This document shows positions 44,272-53,046 of a DNA stretch of 64,000 nt, piece by piece (position 1 is the stretch's first letter; each line of letters opens with the position of its first letter). Source of the DNA: an uncultured Brachybacterium sp. Its GTDB lineage: Bacteria; Actinomycetota; Actinomycetes; Actinomycetales; Dermabacteraceae. The stretch is taken from the NCBI RefSeq assembly GCF_947500705.1, contig NZ_CANMSY010000003.1, positions 496,001 through 560,000 on the forward strand. The letters run 5' to 3'. The position numbers and the translations under genes are program-made. Below the pieces are notes generated by a model. It saw only the letters and a list, made by a program, of their open reading frames with translations. It was not told the DNA's origin and did no database searches.

Positions 44272-44493
44272 ATGGTGAGCGAGGGACGGGGCCCGCTGCG
44301 CCGAGTCGGGCCCGACGCCATCCGTCCCGTCGGGCCTGGCATTCCCGCCGTCCCCGGCGGCGATGCGGCGTGCTGGCTGGGTGAGCTGTGCCCGGAGTGC
44401 GGCGCCGTGCCCGAGGGCGAGGGGGCGCAGGATCCGACCGTGCCCTGCTGGCGCTGCGGGACGGTGCGCGCCTCCTCCGCGGACGGGGAGTGA
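44272..44493 (+). CDS. Small zinc-ribbon protein
   Basis: 73 residues starting 23 bases after the protease gene. Two CxxC pairs, LCPECGAVPE and PCWRCGT, form a rubredoxin-like/zinc-ribbon finger; the N-terminal 30 residues are Gly/Pro-rich. It has no clear ribosome site, so it could be read through coupling or not be translated. I do not recognise the family. Its position suggests co-transcription with the protease. Confidence 0.5.
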   Translation: MVSEGRGPLRRVGPDAIRPVGPGIPAVPGGDAACWLGELCPECGAVPEGEGAQDPTVPCWRCGTVRASSADGE

Positions 44494-44533
44494 CGACCCG
44501 GCGCCCTGCCGTGGCCCGTCAGCAGGCGCTCGC

Positions 44534-45346
44534 TCACACGGCCGGGGTCGCGAAGCCCCCGTTGGAGTGCAGCAGCTGGCCACGGATCCAGGACCCCTGC
44601 TCGGAGACCAGGAAGCGCACCAGGTCCGCGACCGTGCCGGGCCCGCCGAGCTGCCTGCCCGGCATCTGCGCGGTGACGGCGGCGCGGATCTCCTCGTCCA
44701 TCCAGCCGGTGTCGATCGGACCCGGGTTGATCACGTTGGTGCGGATGCCCCGGTCCGCGAGCTCATGGGTGCCCGCCAGCACCAAGCGATCCAGCGCCCC
44801 CTTGGTCGCCCCGTAGGGGAGGTTGTGCACGGTGTGGTCGCTGGTCAGCGCGATCACAGCGCCGCCGGGAGCGGCAGCGGGCGGGTCGCCCGGCTCGCTC
44901 CGTTCGACCTGCTCGGCGAAGGACTTCAGCAGCAGCCAGCTCGCGCGCACGTTGACCGCGTAGTGCCGGTCGAAGCTCTCGACCGTGGTGTCCAGGAGCG
45001 AGGAGTCCACCGACTCGCAATGGCTCATCACCAGCACCCCCAGCGGACCCAGCGCCTCCCGGGCGCTGCCGACCACCTGCGAAGGGAGCTGCGGGTCGGC
45101 GAGGTCGCCGGGGATCAGCACGACGCGGCGGCCCACTGCGCGCAGCTCCTCGGCCAGCAGCTCCACATCGGAGTCCTCGCCGAGCACTCGCCGGTCGTAG
45201 GGGGCGTGGAAGGACAGCGCCAGGTCGAATCCGTCGGCGGCGAGGCCACGGGCGATCGCGGCGGCGATCCCGCGGCGGCGGCCGACGCCGGTGAGCAGCG
45301 CGGTGCGGGGCAGTGCGGCGGGGGCGGGGGAGGCGGGGAGGTGCAT
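44534..45346 (-). CDS. SDR family oxidoreductase
   Basis: 270 residues, start MHLPASPAP chosen by the family start. The Rossmann loop is TGVGRRRGIAAAIA, a variant of TGxxxGxG resembling enoyl-ACP-reductase/divergent SDRs. The active site reads ALTSDHTVHNLPYGATKGAL with Ser, Tyr and Lys in register, and the late NVINPGPIDTGWMDEE is typical. It reduces or oxidises a small alcohol or carbonyl with NAD(P)H; the substrate is unknown. It is convergent with the zinc-ribbon gene and follows the DUF488 gene on the same strand. Confidence 0.86.
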   Translation of the reverse strand: MHLPASPAPAALPRTALLTGVGRRRGIAAAIARGLAADGFDLALSFHAPYDRRVLGEDSDVELLAEELRAVGRRVVLIPGDLADPQLPSQVVGSAREALGPLGVLVMSHCESVDSSLLDTTVESFDRHYAVNVRASWLLLKSFAEQVERSEPGDPPAAAPGGAVIALTSDHTVHNLPYGATKGALDRLVLAGTHELADRGIRTNVINPGPIDTGWMDEEIRAAVTAQMPGRQLGGPGTVADLVRFLVSEQGSWIRGQLLHSNGGFATPAV

Positions 45347-45401
45347 GCGGCCGACGGTACGGCGCAGCGGCGAGCCCGGCCACCGGTTTTCCGGTGCCCG
45401 G

Positions 45402-45968
45402 TCAGGCGCGGTTCTTGCCGTCCGTCTCGTCGGCTCGGTCCCAGACCACGTGACCGTCCTCGCCCAGCCGTGCCCCCTCGCTCGGCTCATGCGGCCGCTG
45501 CTTCCCGTCGGGCATGAGGTCCGCGACCTCGACCTGATGCTCCATGAGCATCACGTCGGCGATCAGGCGGCGATGGCAGCGCCACCACACCGCCTCCGAG
45601 CACATCACGGCGGTGCGGGTGCGCGCCACGTCGCCGAGCAGCTCCGCGAGGCCCGCGCGGAACTCGTCGCTGCGGGTCCAGCCGGCGTAGGCGCGGAACT
45701 GCGTGACCCGCCACCAGGTATCGGGGGAGGCGGCGTCCTCGTCCTTGGTGAGCCGGCGCCGACCGCCCAGGCGCTCGTCCCAGCGGTAGCCGATCCCGGC
45801 CTCGGTGCAGATCTCCTCGACGGCTCCGCGGGCGGCGGCATCGTTGGTGCGGGAGCCGGGGAATCGGCGCACATCCACCAGCTGTCGGATGCCGGCCCCG
45901 AGGAGCAGGTCGCTGAGCTCTGTGCGCGACAGGGTGCCGTGGCCGACGGTGAGCAGAGAAGCAGTCAT
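45402..45968 (-). CDS. DUF488 family protein
   Basis: 188 residues with the DUF488 pattern: TVGHGTLSRTELSDLLLGAG, VDVRRFPGSRTN, GYRWDERLGGRR and VMCSEAVWWRCHRRLIAD, where the second Cys-Glu and the CHR block are conserved. The family is small, cytoplasmic and of unknown biochemical role, perhaps nucleic-acid related. The tail is hydrophilic and His/Gly-poor. It is probably a single gene. Confidence 0.9.
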   Translation of the reverse strand: MTASLLTVGHGTLSRTELSDLLLGAGIRQLVDVRRFPGSRTNDAAARGAVEEICTEAGIGYRWDERLGGRRRLTKDEDAASPDTWWRVTQFRAYAGWTRSDEFRAGLAELLGDVARTRTAVMCSEAVWWRCHRRLIADVMLMEHQVEVADLMPDGKQRPHEPSEGARLGEDGHVVWDRADETDGKNRA

Positions 45969-46070
45969 CGGCCCAGTGTCTCGCGACGGTGAGCTCCGGG
46001 CGGGACCGAGTGGTCGACGACCTCGGGGAGCGGATCTGCGTCGACGGCATCGAGGGCTTCGCGGAGGACG

Positions 46071-46658
46071 TCACCCACCGCTGGTGAGCACCTGCTCGGT
46101 GGAGCGCAGATCCACCTGCGGCGGGAACAGGCGCATGGTGTGCAGGGCGGGCGGGCCGTTCTCCGCAGCGGAATGGGCGACGCCGTCGGTGACCACCGTG
46201 ACGCGCACCCCGGCGTCGGCCGCCGGGAGCACCGTGGAGATCACGCAGCAGTCCGTGGTCACGCCCGTGACCAGCAGGTGCGTGCGGGGGTTCGCGGGCC
46301 ATCCCACCCGACCGGCCAGCTGCGGGCCCCACTTGCCGAAGGTCGGCTCATCGATCGTGGGGTGGGCGGACAGCCCGCGCGCGACGTCGACCAGGTCGTA
46401 GCGCGGATCGTCCGCCGGGACGTCCGCGAAGGGCCAGTCCCGGAAGTAGTCGCCCCAGGCGGTCGCCCGGTCCGCCGTCGGCAGCCAGCGCGTGACCAGG
46501 GTCCGCTCGGCGCCGACGGCCTCCGCGAGGCGGGCGATGTTCTCCATCGCCGCCGGGAAGAAGGGAGAGCACCACTGCGAGCTGGGGTCGGCGAAGATCC
46601 GTTGCGGGTCGACGATCAGCAGCCAGGGTGCCGGGTTCGCATCAGGCGCAGGGGACAT
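46071..46658 (-). CDS. Isochorismatase-type cysteine hydrolase
   Basis: 195 residues. The catalytic triad is visible: Asp17 in LLIVDPQRIF, Lys in EPTFGKWGP, and Cys in TGVTTDCCVISTVLPAAD, in the isochorismatase/nicotinamidase fold. It cleaves a small amide or vinyl ether; the family ranges from nicotinamidase to N-carbamoylsarcosine amidase. The start overlaps the end of the upstream EamA gene by 17 bases, so the two are coupled. Confidence 0.88.
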   Translation of the reverse strand: MSPAPDANPAPWLLIVDPQRIFADPSSQWCSPFFPAAMENIARLAEAVGAERTLVTRWLPTADRATAWGDYFRDWPFADVPADDPRYDLVDVARGLSAHPTIDEPTFGKWGPQLAGRVGWPANPRTHLLVTGVTTDCCVISTVLPAADAGVRVTVVTDGVAHSAAENGPPALHTMRLFPPQVDLRSTEQVLTSGG

Positions 46659-47634
46659 GGGCGGGATCCTCTCCAGGGCGGGCCTCGGTGCACGCGGCGG
46701 GGTCAGAACAGGTGGGGTCAGCGTAGTCCGCCTGCTGCCGCGGACGCAGGGCGGCGACCACTGCCGGCGCCACGGCGAAGGCGGCCCCGGCCAGGCACAG
46801 CACTCCGCCTGCCGCCGCGAGCGGGGGCGGCACCTCTCCCAGCAGCAGCCAGGCCAGCACGACGGTGAAGGCGGGGACCAGCAGGGAGGAGGAGCTGAGC
46901 AGCCCGGCCCCGGTGTGGGTCAGGGCGTATCCCCACAGCAGGAAGGCCAGCGCGGTGGGGAACACCCCGAGATAGACGACGCCGAGCACCGTGCTGACGG
47001 GAGCTGCGCCGACCTCCGCCATCAGGTCCGGGGCGAAGGGCAGGCAGGCCAGGGCGCCGCTCAGCACCCCGATCACCGTCATCGAGGTGGAGTCGACGTG
47101 GATCAGCAGCAGCTTCTGCGCGAGCACGCTGCCGGCATAGAGCAGCGCGGCGACCAGCCCCAGCACCACCCCGAGCCCGGAGAGGTCCCCGGTGGAGGCG
47201 CCCACCGTGATCAGCACGATCCCGCTGAAGGCGACCAGCACTCCGGCGAGCAGCCGCACGGAGAACCCCTCCCCGAGCAGCAGCCCGGAGGCGACCGCCA
47301 CGATCAGCGGTGCGAGGTTCACCAGCATTGCCGCGGTGGCCGGGTCCAGGAACAGCTCCGCGGCGTTGAGCACCACGAGATACACCGCGAACCAGGCGAT
47401 GCCCCAGCCGATCACCGCGGCCCACAGGCGCCCGCTGCGGGGGCGACGCACCCGTCCCAGCAGCAGCAGGGGCAGCAGCGCGATCGCGGCGGAGCCCACC
47501 CGCAGCAGAGCCATCGCGCCGGGGGAGAAGTCGTGCCCGGCCACCCGGATGACCAGGAAGGACGAGGCCCACATCAGCATCACCCCGAGCGCGGCGAGCC
47601 ACGGCAGGGCGGGATGGGCGGGGGACGGGCGCAT
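46642..47634 (-). CDS. EamA/DMT superfamily transporter (first copy)
   Basis: 330 residues; start MRPSPAHP (a GTG 15 bases upstream is possible). Ten membrane segments in two EamA halves, each with the LGEG/LGEVPPPL motif at its end (LLLGEGFSVRLLAG; LAWLLLGEVPPPLAAAG). A 25-residue Cys-containing polar tail follows. DMT transporters export amino acids, metabolites or drugs; the substrate is unknown. The next gene (isochorismatase-like) overlaps its end. Confidence 0.86.
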   Translation of the reverse strand: MRPSPAHPALPWLAALGVMLMWASSFLVIRVAGHDFSPGAMALLRVGSAAIALLPLLLLGRVRRPRSGRLWAAVIGWGIAWFAVYLVVLNAAELFLDPATAAMLVNLAPLIVAVASGLLLGEGFSVRLLAGVLVAFSGIVLITVGASTGDLSGLGVVLGLVAALLYAGSVLAQKLLLIHVDSTSMTVIGVLSGALACLPFAPDLMAEVGAAPVSTVLGVVYLGVFPTALAFLLWGYALTHTGAGLLSSSSLLVPAFTVVLAWLLLGEVPPPLAAAGGVLCLAGAAFAVAPAVVAALRPRQQADYADPTCSDPAACTEARPGEDPAHVPCA

Positions 47635-47702
47635 GGACCCATCGTGGACCCTGCGGAGCCTTCGCGGCGCCCCTGCCCACGCCCGACGGCCGGGCGGTCG
47701 GC

Positions 47703-49199
47703 TCAGCGCTGCTCCTGGCGACGGATCTTCCCGCGCCGCGCGATGAGCGTCACTCCGAAGCCGAGCACCAGCGCCAGCAGCACGCCGATGTTGGAGTACG
47801 CCCAGTTGCCGTCCCAGTAGGAGCCGGCCGGGTCCTCCACGAAGGTGCCCAGGCCCAGCGGTTCGAGCAGGTAGCCCTGCCAGTTGTTCCAGGGCGCGTC
47901 CTCGGTGAAGCCGTTCACGACCAGGCCCCAGCCCAGGATCGAGGCGACGACCATGGTGATGATCGAGGTCCAGTCGAAGGCGCCGTAGCGTCCGGTGGGG
48001 TCGAACAGGGCCTTCTCGTCGTAGTCCGCGCGGCGGGTCAGGATGTCGGCGATCAGGATTCCCGCCCAGGCCGCGATCGGCACGCCGAGGGTGATCAGGA
48101 AGCTCTGGAACGGGCCGATGAAGCTGGTCGCGAAGAACGCCACCCAGATGGTGCCGGCGGTGAGGATCAGCCCGTCGACCGCAGCGGCGGCCGGGCGCGG
48201 GATGCGGATCCCGAGGCTGATCAGGGTGAGCCCCGAGGAGTAGATGCCCAGCACCGCGCCGGAGACCAGGGTCAGCACCGCGACGATCCAGAAGGGGATC
48301 AGCGCCCACAGCGGCAGGATGGTCACCAGCGCACCAATCGGGTCGCCCTCGATCGCGCCGCGCAGGCCCTCGTCGGAGCCGGCCAGCAGCAGCCCGAAGA
48401 TCACCAGCACGACCGGCGCCGCGGCGCCGCCCACGGTGTTCCACAGCACGATCGACCCATCAGAGGCTGTGCGCTTCTGGTAGCGGGACCAGTCGGCGGC
48501 GATGTTGATCCAGCCCAGGCCGAAGCCGGTCATCACCATCACCAGCGCGCCGATCATCGCCTGCGGGGAGCCTGAGGGGGCGGAGAGCACGGCGTCGAGG
48601 TCGATGTGGGGGATCGTGAGGATCATGAAGAGGATCGTCATCGCCCCGGTCGCCCAGGTCAGGATCGACTGCATCTTCATGATGGTGTGATAGCCGAGCA
48701 CGCTCGCACCCACGATCAGGGCGGCGATCAGGATCGCGGCGATCACCGTGACCGCCTGCCCGGAGGCGAGGCCCAGCACGTCGAACACGGTCGCGGTGGC
48801 GAGCACCGCGGAGATCGCGAGCGAGGTCTCCCAGCCGATCGAGGTCAGCCAGGAGACGATCCCGGGCACCTTCTGCCCGTGCACGCCGAAGGCGGCGCGC
48901 GAGAGCACCATCGTCGGGGCGCTGCCGCGCTTGCCCGCGATCGCGACCAGCCCGCACAGCAGGAAGCTGATGATGATGCCGATGATCGCCACGATGGTGG
49001 CCTGCACGAAGCTGATGCCGAAGCCGAGCAGGTAGGAGCCGTAGCTCATGCCGAAGACGGAGACGTTCGCCGCGAACCAGGGCCAGACCAGATCGCGCGG
49101 CTTCGCGACGCGCTCCGACTCCGCGATGATCTCGATGCCGGCGGTCTCGATGACGCCGGCGCCACCGATGGGGGCGGGGATGCGCTCAGGGGAGGACAT
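47703..49199 (-). CDS. NCS1 family purine/cytosine-type permease
   Basis: 498 residues behind GGAG; an upstream open frame is not supported. About twelve membrane segments. The stretch VSVFGMSYGSYLLGFGISF, the GHQ-like GYHTIMKMQ and FGLGWINIAADWSRYQKR mark the NCS1 cytosine/purine/allantoin permeases (Mhp1/CodB type). It imports a nucleobase or hydantoin with sodium or protons. It stands alone on the minus strand, divergent from the FUSC gene across 218 bases. Confidence 0.88.
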   Translation of the reverse strand: MSSPERIPAPIGGAGVIETAGIEIIAESERVAKPRDLVWPWFAANVSVFGMSYGSYLLGFGISFVQATIVAIIGIIISFLLCGLVAIAGKRGSAPTMVLSRAAFGVHGQKVPGIVSWLTSIGWETSLAISAVLATATVFDVLGLASGQAVTVIAAILIAALIVGASVLGYHTIMKMQSILTWATGAMTILFMILTIPHIDLDAVLSAPSGSPQAMIGALVMVMTGFGLGWINIAADWSRYQKRTASDGSIVLWNTVGGAAAPVVLVIFGLLLAGSDEGLRGAIEGDPIGALVTILPLWALIPFWIVAVLTLVSGAVLGIYSSGLTLISLGIRIPRPAAAAVDGLILTAGTIWVAFFATSFIGPFQSFLITLGVPIAAWAGILIADILTRRADYDEKALFDPTGRYGAFDWTSIITMVVASILGWGLVVNGFTEDAPWNNWQGYLLEPLGLGTFVEDPAGSYWDGNWAYSNIGVLLALVLGFGVTLIARRGKIRRQEQR

Positions 49200-49417
49200 G
49201 GAAGCTCCGGGGAGGAGGGGTCCGACGGGGATCGGACGACGGGAAGGCGAGGACTGCCGTGAATTCTCCCACGGAAGTGCACGAGAGCGACGGTCGCCGG
49301 GCGCGGCGCCGGGAGCGGGGCGGGGAATAGGATGAACGCCGCCTTCAGCACAGAGCCGATCCGCCACTGCCCGTCGCCGTCCATGGCTGCTGATGGCGAT
49401 ATCCCGGAAGGAGTCCC

Positions 49418-50491
49418 GTGCCCTCAGCCCCGGCCCGGATCCAGTCCGCAGCCCAGCGGATGGTCAGCCTCGCCCCCGGACGCGTGGACCACATCCCCGC
49501 GTTCCGGATCGCGATCGGCCTGGCGATCCCGATGGCCGTGCTGCTGCTGACGGACCGGGTCGACTGGGCGATGTACGTCGGGTTCGGCGCGTTCACGGGC
49601 ATCTACTCGAAGTACGAGCCCACCCGGCTGCGGTTCCGGCGCCAGTCGCTCGCCGGCGCGATGCTCACGATCTGCGTGACGCTCGGGGCCGCCCTCGCGC
49701 AGCTCGGCGAGTCGATGTCGCCGCTCGCGGAGTCCTGGCTGGCGCTGCTGGTGGGCGCCGTGATCGCCGGGTTCAGCGCCACCTTCGTGCTCGCCCGAGG
49801 GCTGAAGCCGGGCGGAGCGATCTTCCCGCTGTTCGCGGTCGCGGCAGTGGCCGCGGCGCCGCCGGCCGCGCCCGTCTGGGTCGCCTTCCTGATCGCCGGC
49901 TCCTGCGCGAGCCTGTGCGTGGGGCTCGGGCTCCTCGGGCACTGGGCGGGGGAGCGGCACCCCGGGGCGGAAGCGCGACCCGCGCGGGAGACCTGGACCC
50001 GGGCGCAGCTGGGCGCCGAGTTCAGCCGCTTCGCGCTGGCCGCCGCGATCGCGGGCGTCCTGGGCCTCGCCTCGGGCCTGCCCTTCCCCTACTGGGCGCA
50101 GATCGCCGCGATCGCGCCGCTCGCCGCCCCCGGCCGGGCGCTGCAGATCGAGCGCGGCCTGCACCGCGTGATCGGCACGACCCTCGGCGTGGTCACCACG
50201 GCCTTCCTGCTCTCCTTCCCCGCCGAGCCCTGGCAGCTGGTGGTGTGGGTGGTGGTGCTGCAGTTCATCGCCGAGCTGTACGTCATGCGCAACTACGCCT
50301 TCGCCCTGCTGTTCATCACCCCGCTCGCGCTGCTGATGGTGCAGCTGGCCCATCCCCAGCCGGTGGGGCCGACGCTCGAGGCGCGCGTGGTCGAGACCGC
50401 GATCGGCGTGGTGGTCGGGATCGCGATGGTCGTCACGGCGGTGCTGTGGGACCGACGCTCAACGCGGCGCGCCGCAGGCGTCGAGGGCTGA
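49418..50491 (+). CDS. FUSC-type membrane protein
   Basis: 357 residues from a GTG behind AAGGAG. Two sets of membrane segments surround a short cytoplasmic linker with the motif HWAGERHPG. The pattern AYVGFGAFTGIYSKYEPTRL at the first loop and VIGTTLGVVTTAFLL with ERGLHRVIGTTLG is typical of fusaric-acid resistance-like (FUSC) and aromatic acid exporter proteins. It may export toxic organic acids; the substrate is unknown. Neighbouring genes are unrelated. Confidence 0.82.
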   Translation: MPSAPARIQSAAQRMVSLAPGRVDHIPAFRIAIGLAIPMAVLLLTDRVDWAMYVGFGAFTGIYSKYEPTRLRFRRQSLAGAMLTICVTLGAALAQLGESMSPLAESWLALLVGAVIAGFSATFVLARGLKPGGAIFPLFAVAAVAAAPPAAPVWVAFLIAGSCASLCVGLGLLGHWAGERHPGAEARPARETWTRAQLGAEFSRFALAAAIAGVLGLASGLPFPYWAQIAAIAPLAAPGRALQIERGLHRVIGTTLGVVTTAFLLSFPAEPWQLVVWVVVLQFIAELYVMRNYAFALLFITPLALLMVQLAHPQPVGPTLEARVVETAIGVVVGIAMVVTAVLWDRRSTRRAAGVEG

Positions 50492-50584
50492 GGTCCCGGC
50501 CTGCCGCTCCCGGTCGCGCCCCGCTGCGACCGGTGGGTGGCACGGCCGTGATCGCACTGATCCTGCCGGGTATCGTCCAGGACC

Positions 50585-51412
50585 ATGCCTGACCCCGTCG
50601 CAGATCCTTCAGAGCGCCCTGCCTACACCCACGGCTACGGCGCCGCGGTGCTCGACAGCCACCGCCACCGCACCGCCGAGAACTCCGCCGCCCACCTGCT
50701 GCCGCATCTGCGCGAAGGCATGCGCCTGCTGGACGTGGGCAGCGGCGCCGGGACGATCACCGCGGGCCTCGCCCGGATCGTCGGCCCCGAGCACGTGACC
50801 GCCCTGGAGATCTCGGACGAGGCAGCCGCCATCACGCGCGCGGAGCTCGACGCTCAGGGCCTGGGCGGCGTCGAGGTGGTGGTCGGCGATGCGCACGAGC
50901 TGCCCTTCGCGGTGGGCACCGTCGACGTGGTCCACGCCCATCAGGTCCTCCAGCACGTGCCCGGCCCCGTGCAGGCCCTCGCCGAGTTCCGTCGGGTCAC
51001 CCGCCCGGGCGGGATCGTCGCGGTGCGCGACAGCGACTACGAAGGCTTCCGCTGGTGGCCGGCCCTGCCGGGCCTTGACCGTTGGCTCGAGCTGTACCTG
51101 CGCGCCGCCCGGGCGAACGGCGGCACCCCGGATGCCGGCCGACGCCTGCTGGCCTGGGCGCTAGAGGCCGGTTTCACCGACGTCACCGCGAGCACCTCGA
51201 CCCTGCTGTACGCCACGGCACCGGAGCGGGCGAGCTGGGCCGCGAGCTGGTCGGGGCGGATCACCTCGCCCCCGATCGCGCAGCAGCTCGAGCGCGAGGG
51301 CTGGGCCGATGCGGCCGAGCGGGAGCAGATCGCCCAGGAGTTCCAGCGCTGGGCCGCGGATCCCACCGGCTGGTTCAACCTGCTCCACGCGGAGATCATC
51401 GCCCGGGTCTGA
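50585..51412 (+). CDS. SAM-dependent methyltransferase
   Basis: 275 residues with the class I methyltransferase fold: LLDVGSGAGTITAGLARI (motif I), VVVGDAHELPFAVGTVDVVHA (motifs II-III) and RVTRPGGIVAVRDSDYE. It belongs to the UbiE/Methyltransf_11 branch, which methylates small molecules. A TATCGT element lies 8 bases before the ATG. It stands alone; the substrate cannot be told. Confidence 0.88.
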   Translation: MPDPVADPSERPAYTHGYGAAVLDSHRHRTAENSAAHLLPHLREGMRLLDVGSGAGTITAGLARIVGPEHVTALEISDEAAAITRAELDAQGLGGVEVVVGDAHELPFAVGTVDVVHAHQVLQHVPGPVQALAEFRRVTRPGGIVAVRDSDYEGFRWWPALPGLDRWLELYLRAARANGGTPDAGRRLLAWALEAGFTDVTASTSTLLYATAPERASWAASWSGRITSPPIAQQLEREGWADAAEREQIAQEFQRWAADPTGWFNLLHAEIIARV

Positions 51413-51476
51413 GCTCCTGCCGCGCCGCACTCGGAGCGGACCCGTGTGAGGCACGAGCCGCGAGCTCCCGCGATGC

Positions 51477-52340
51477 TCAGAGCGCGACCAGCACGATCCC
51501 GGACAGGACGATCCCCGCGCCCAGCAGCCGTCTCAGCGGGTTCGGCTCCTTGAACAGCCACCAGGCCAGCAGCGACCCCACCACGATGCTCGATTCGCGG
51601 GCGGGCGCGACCAGTGAGACCGGCGCGGTGCGCATCGCCTCCAGGACCAGCACGTAGGCCAGCGGTGACAGCACGGCGACCGCCGCGATCTCCCGCCACC
51701 GGGTGCGGAGCACCGGGCTCAGCTGGTCGCGGTGCCGGCGCAGGAGGGCGGGGGTCATCAGCACCACCTGCCACAGGCAGCTGCTCACGAAATAGGTGAC
51801 CGGCGGCAGCCCGAAGGTGGTCACGCTGATGCTGTCCCACAGGGTGTAGGCGGCGATCGCGACGCCGGTCATGGCGCCCCAGGCCACGCCGGCACGGACT
51901 CCCTGGCGGCTGGTGCCCGAGTGGCCGGTCGCCACCACCACGATCCCGGCGATCACCGTCAGCGCACCGAGCGCCGCCGCCCAGCCCGGACGCTCCCCGA
52001 GCACCAGGATCGCGACCACCATGCTCAGCACCGGGCCGACCCCGCGGGCGACGGGGTACACGACCCCGAGATCCGCCCTGGCATAGCCGGTCTGGAGGGT
52101 GAGCTGATAGGCGATATGGAGCACTCCGGAGATCAGCGGCGCCACCAGCAGAGCGGGGGTGACCCCGAGGTCCGCCCGGATCAGCGCGTAGATCGCCAGC
52201 GGTGCCCACAGCACCACCGAGGCCAGGTCGTAGCACCACACGAAGGTGAAGCCGTCGGTGTCCACGCGTTTGGCCGCGAGGTTCCACAGCGCGTGGCAGA
52301 GCGCGGCCACGAGCACGAGGGCCAGGACGGAGGCGCTCAT
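51477..52340 (-). CDS. EamA/DMT superfamily transporter (second copy)
   Basis: 287 residues with ten membrane segments in two DMT halves: LVLVAALCHALWNLAAKR at the start, VYPVARGVGPVLSMVVAILVLGERPG as the first-half signature, and VSLVAPARESSIVVGSLLAWWLFKEP as the second. It is not a close copy of the EamA protein at 46.6 kb. The substrate is unknown. It is divergent from a DoxX gene across 125 bases. Confidence 0.86.
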   Translation of the reverse strand: MSASVLALVLVAALCHALWNLAAKRVDTDGFTFVWCYDLASVVLWAPLAIYALIRADLGVTPALLVAPLISGVLHIAYQLTLQTGYARADLGVVYPVARGVGPVLSMVVAILVLGERPGWAAALGALTVIAGIVVVATGHSGTSRQGVRAGVAWGAMTGVAIAAYTLWDSISVTTFGLPPVTYFVSSCLWQVVLMTPALLRRHRDQLSPVLRTRWREIAAVAVLSPLAYVLVLEAMRTAPVSLVAPARESSIVVGSLLAWWLFKEPNPLRRLLGAGIVLSGIVLVAL

Positions 52341-52465
52341 CGGGAGCAGAGGAGCAGAATGTGCATCGTCACAGTCTCTCGCCTGTGGCCCGGGAGGGCT
52401 CGACAGTCCCGTCCGGCACGCCTATCGTTGAAAACGAAAACAAGTCTCTCTGAAAGGCTCTCCCC

Positions 52466-52882
52466 ATGGCCCTCAGCACCGCCATCCTGCGCGCCGTCCC
52501 CGGCGCCTTCATCCTCAACTCGGGCATCGGCAAGCTCGGCATGGATCCCCAGACCGCCGGACACATGCAGGGCATGGCCGCGCAGGGCGTGCCGCCGCTG
52601 GGCAAGCTCACCCCGGAGCAGTTCGCGAAGTTCCTCAGCTACGGCGAGATCGCGGTGGGCGCCGCACTGCTGCTGCCCTTCGTGCCCACCAAGGTCGCGG
52701 GCCTCGGCCTGGCCGCCTTCTCCGGCTCGATGGTCTCGATGTACCTGCGCACCCCCGGAATGACCGAGGCCGATGGCGTTCGCCCCAGCCAGGACGGCAC
52801 CGCCGTGGCGAAGGACAGCTGGCTGCTCGCGATCGCGGCCGCACTGGTCCTCTCCCAGAACGGGAAGCCCGCCAAGGACTGA
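52466..52882 (+). CDS. DoxX family membrane protein (short)
   Basis: 138 residues with about three to four hydrophobic segments (NSGIGKLGM head, LSYGEIAVGAALLLPFVP, LGLAAFSGSMVSMYL, SWLLAIAAALVLSQ). It differs from the ohr-linked DoxX protein in size and sequence. Its role is unknown, perhaps membrane redox. A start behind AAAGG is good. A TATCGT element lies upstream next to GTTGAAAACGAAAACAA, an A-rich motif of unclear meaning. Confidence 0.78.
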   Translation: MALSTAILRAVPGAFILNSGIGKLGMDPQTAGHMQGMAAQGVPPLGKLTPEQFAKFLSYGEIAVGAALLLPFVPTKVAGLGLAAFSGSMVSMYLRTPGMTEADGVRPSQDGTAVAKDSWLLAIAAALVLSQNGKPAKD

Positions 52883-52985
52883 CCCCGACGCCCCTCGGAC
52901 AGGGGCCGGCACCCTCCAGGGCGCGCATTCCGCAGCCGACCAGGCTGAAGGGATGTGCGCCCTGGAGTGTCTGGCGTCCCATGTT

Positions 52986-53033
52986 CCGCAGCCCGCAGCC
53001 CGCAGCCCGCAGCCCGCAGCCCGCAGCCCGCAG
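52986..53033. repeat. 7-bp tandem repeat (CCCGCAG)
   Basis: Six perfect copies of CCCGCAG after a partial first unit, in the gap between the DoxX gene and a lipid-anchored-type gene that converge here. Perfect copies and a period that is not a multiple of three suggest a variable-number repeat of recent origin. Confidence 0.85.
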
Positions 53034-53046
53034 CGGGGCGCGGAGC

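Noticed and set aside
44363-45517. A 384-codon plus-strand frame opposite the SDR gene
   Set aside because: It is antisense to a motif-complete SDR gene and has a shadow-type Arg/Gly/Val composition.
52423-52445. GTTGAAAACGAAAACAA before the short DoxX gene as a Zur box
   Set aside because: Only one half resembles the consensus and there is no dyad symmetry.
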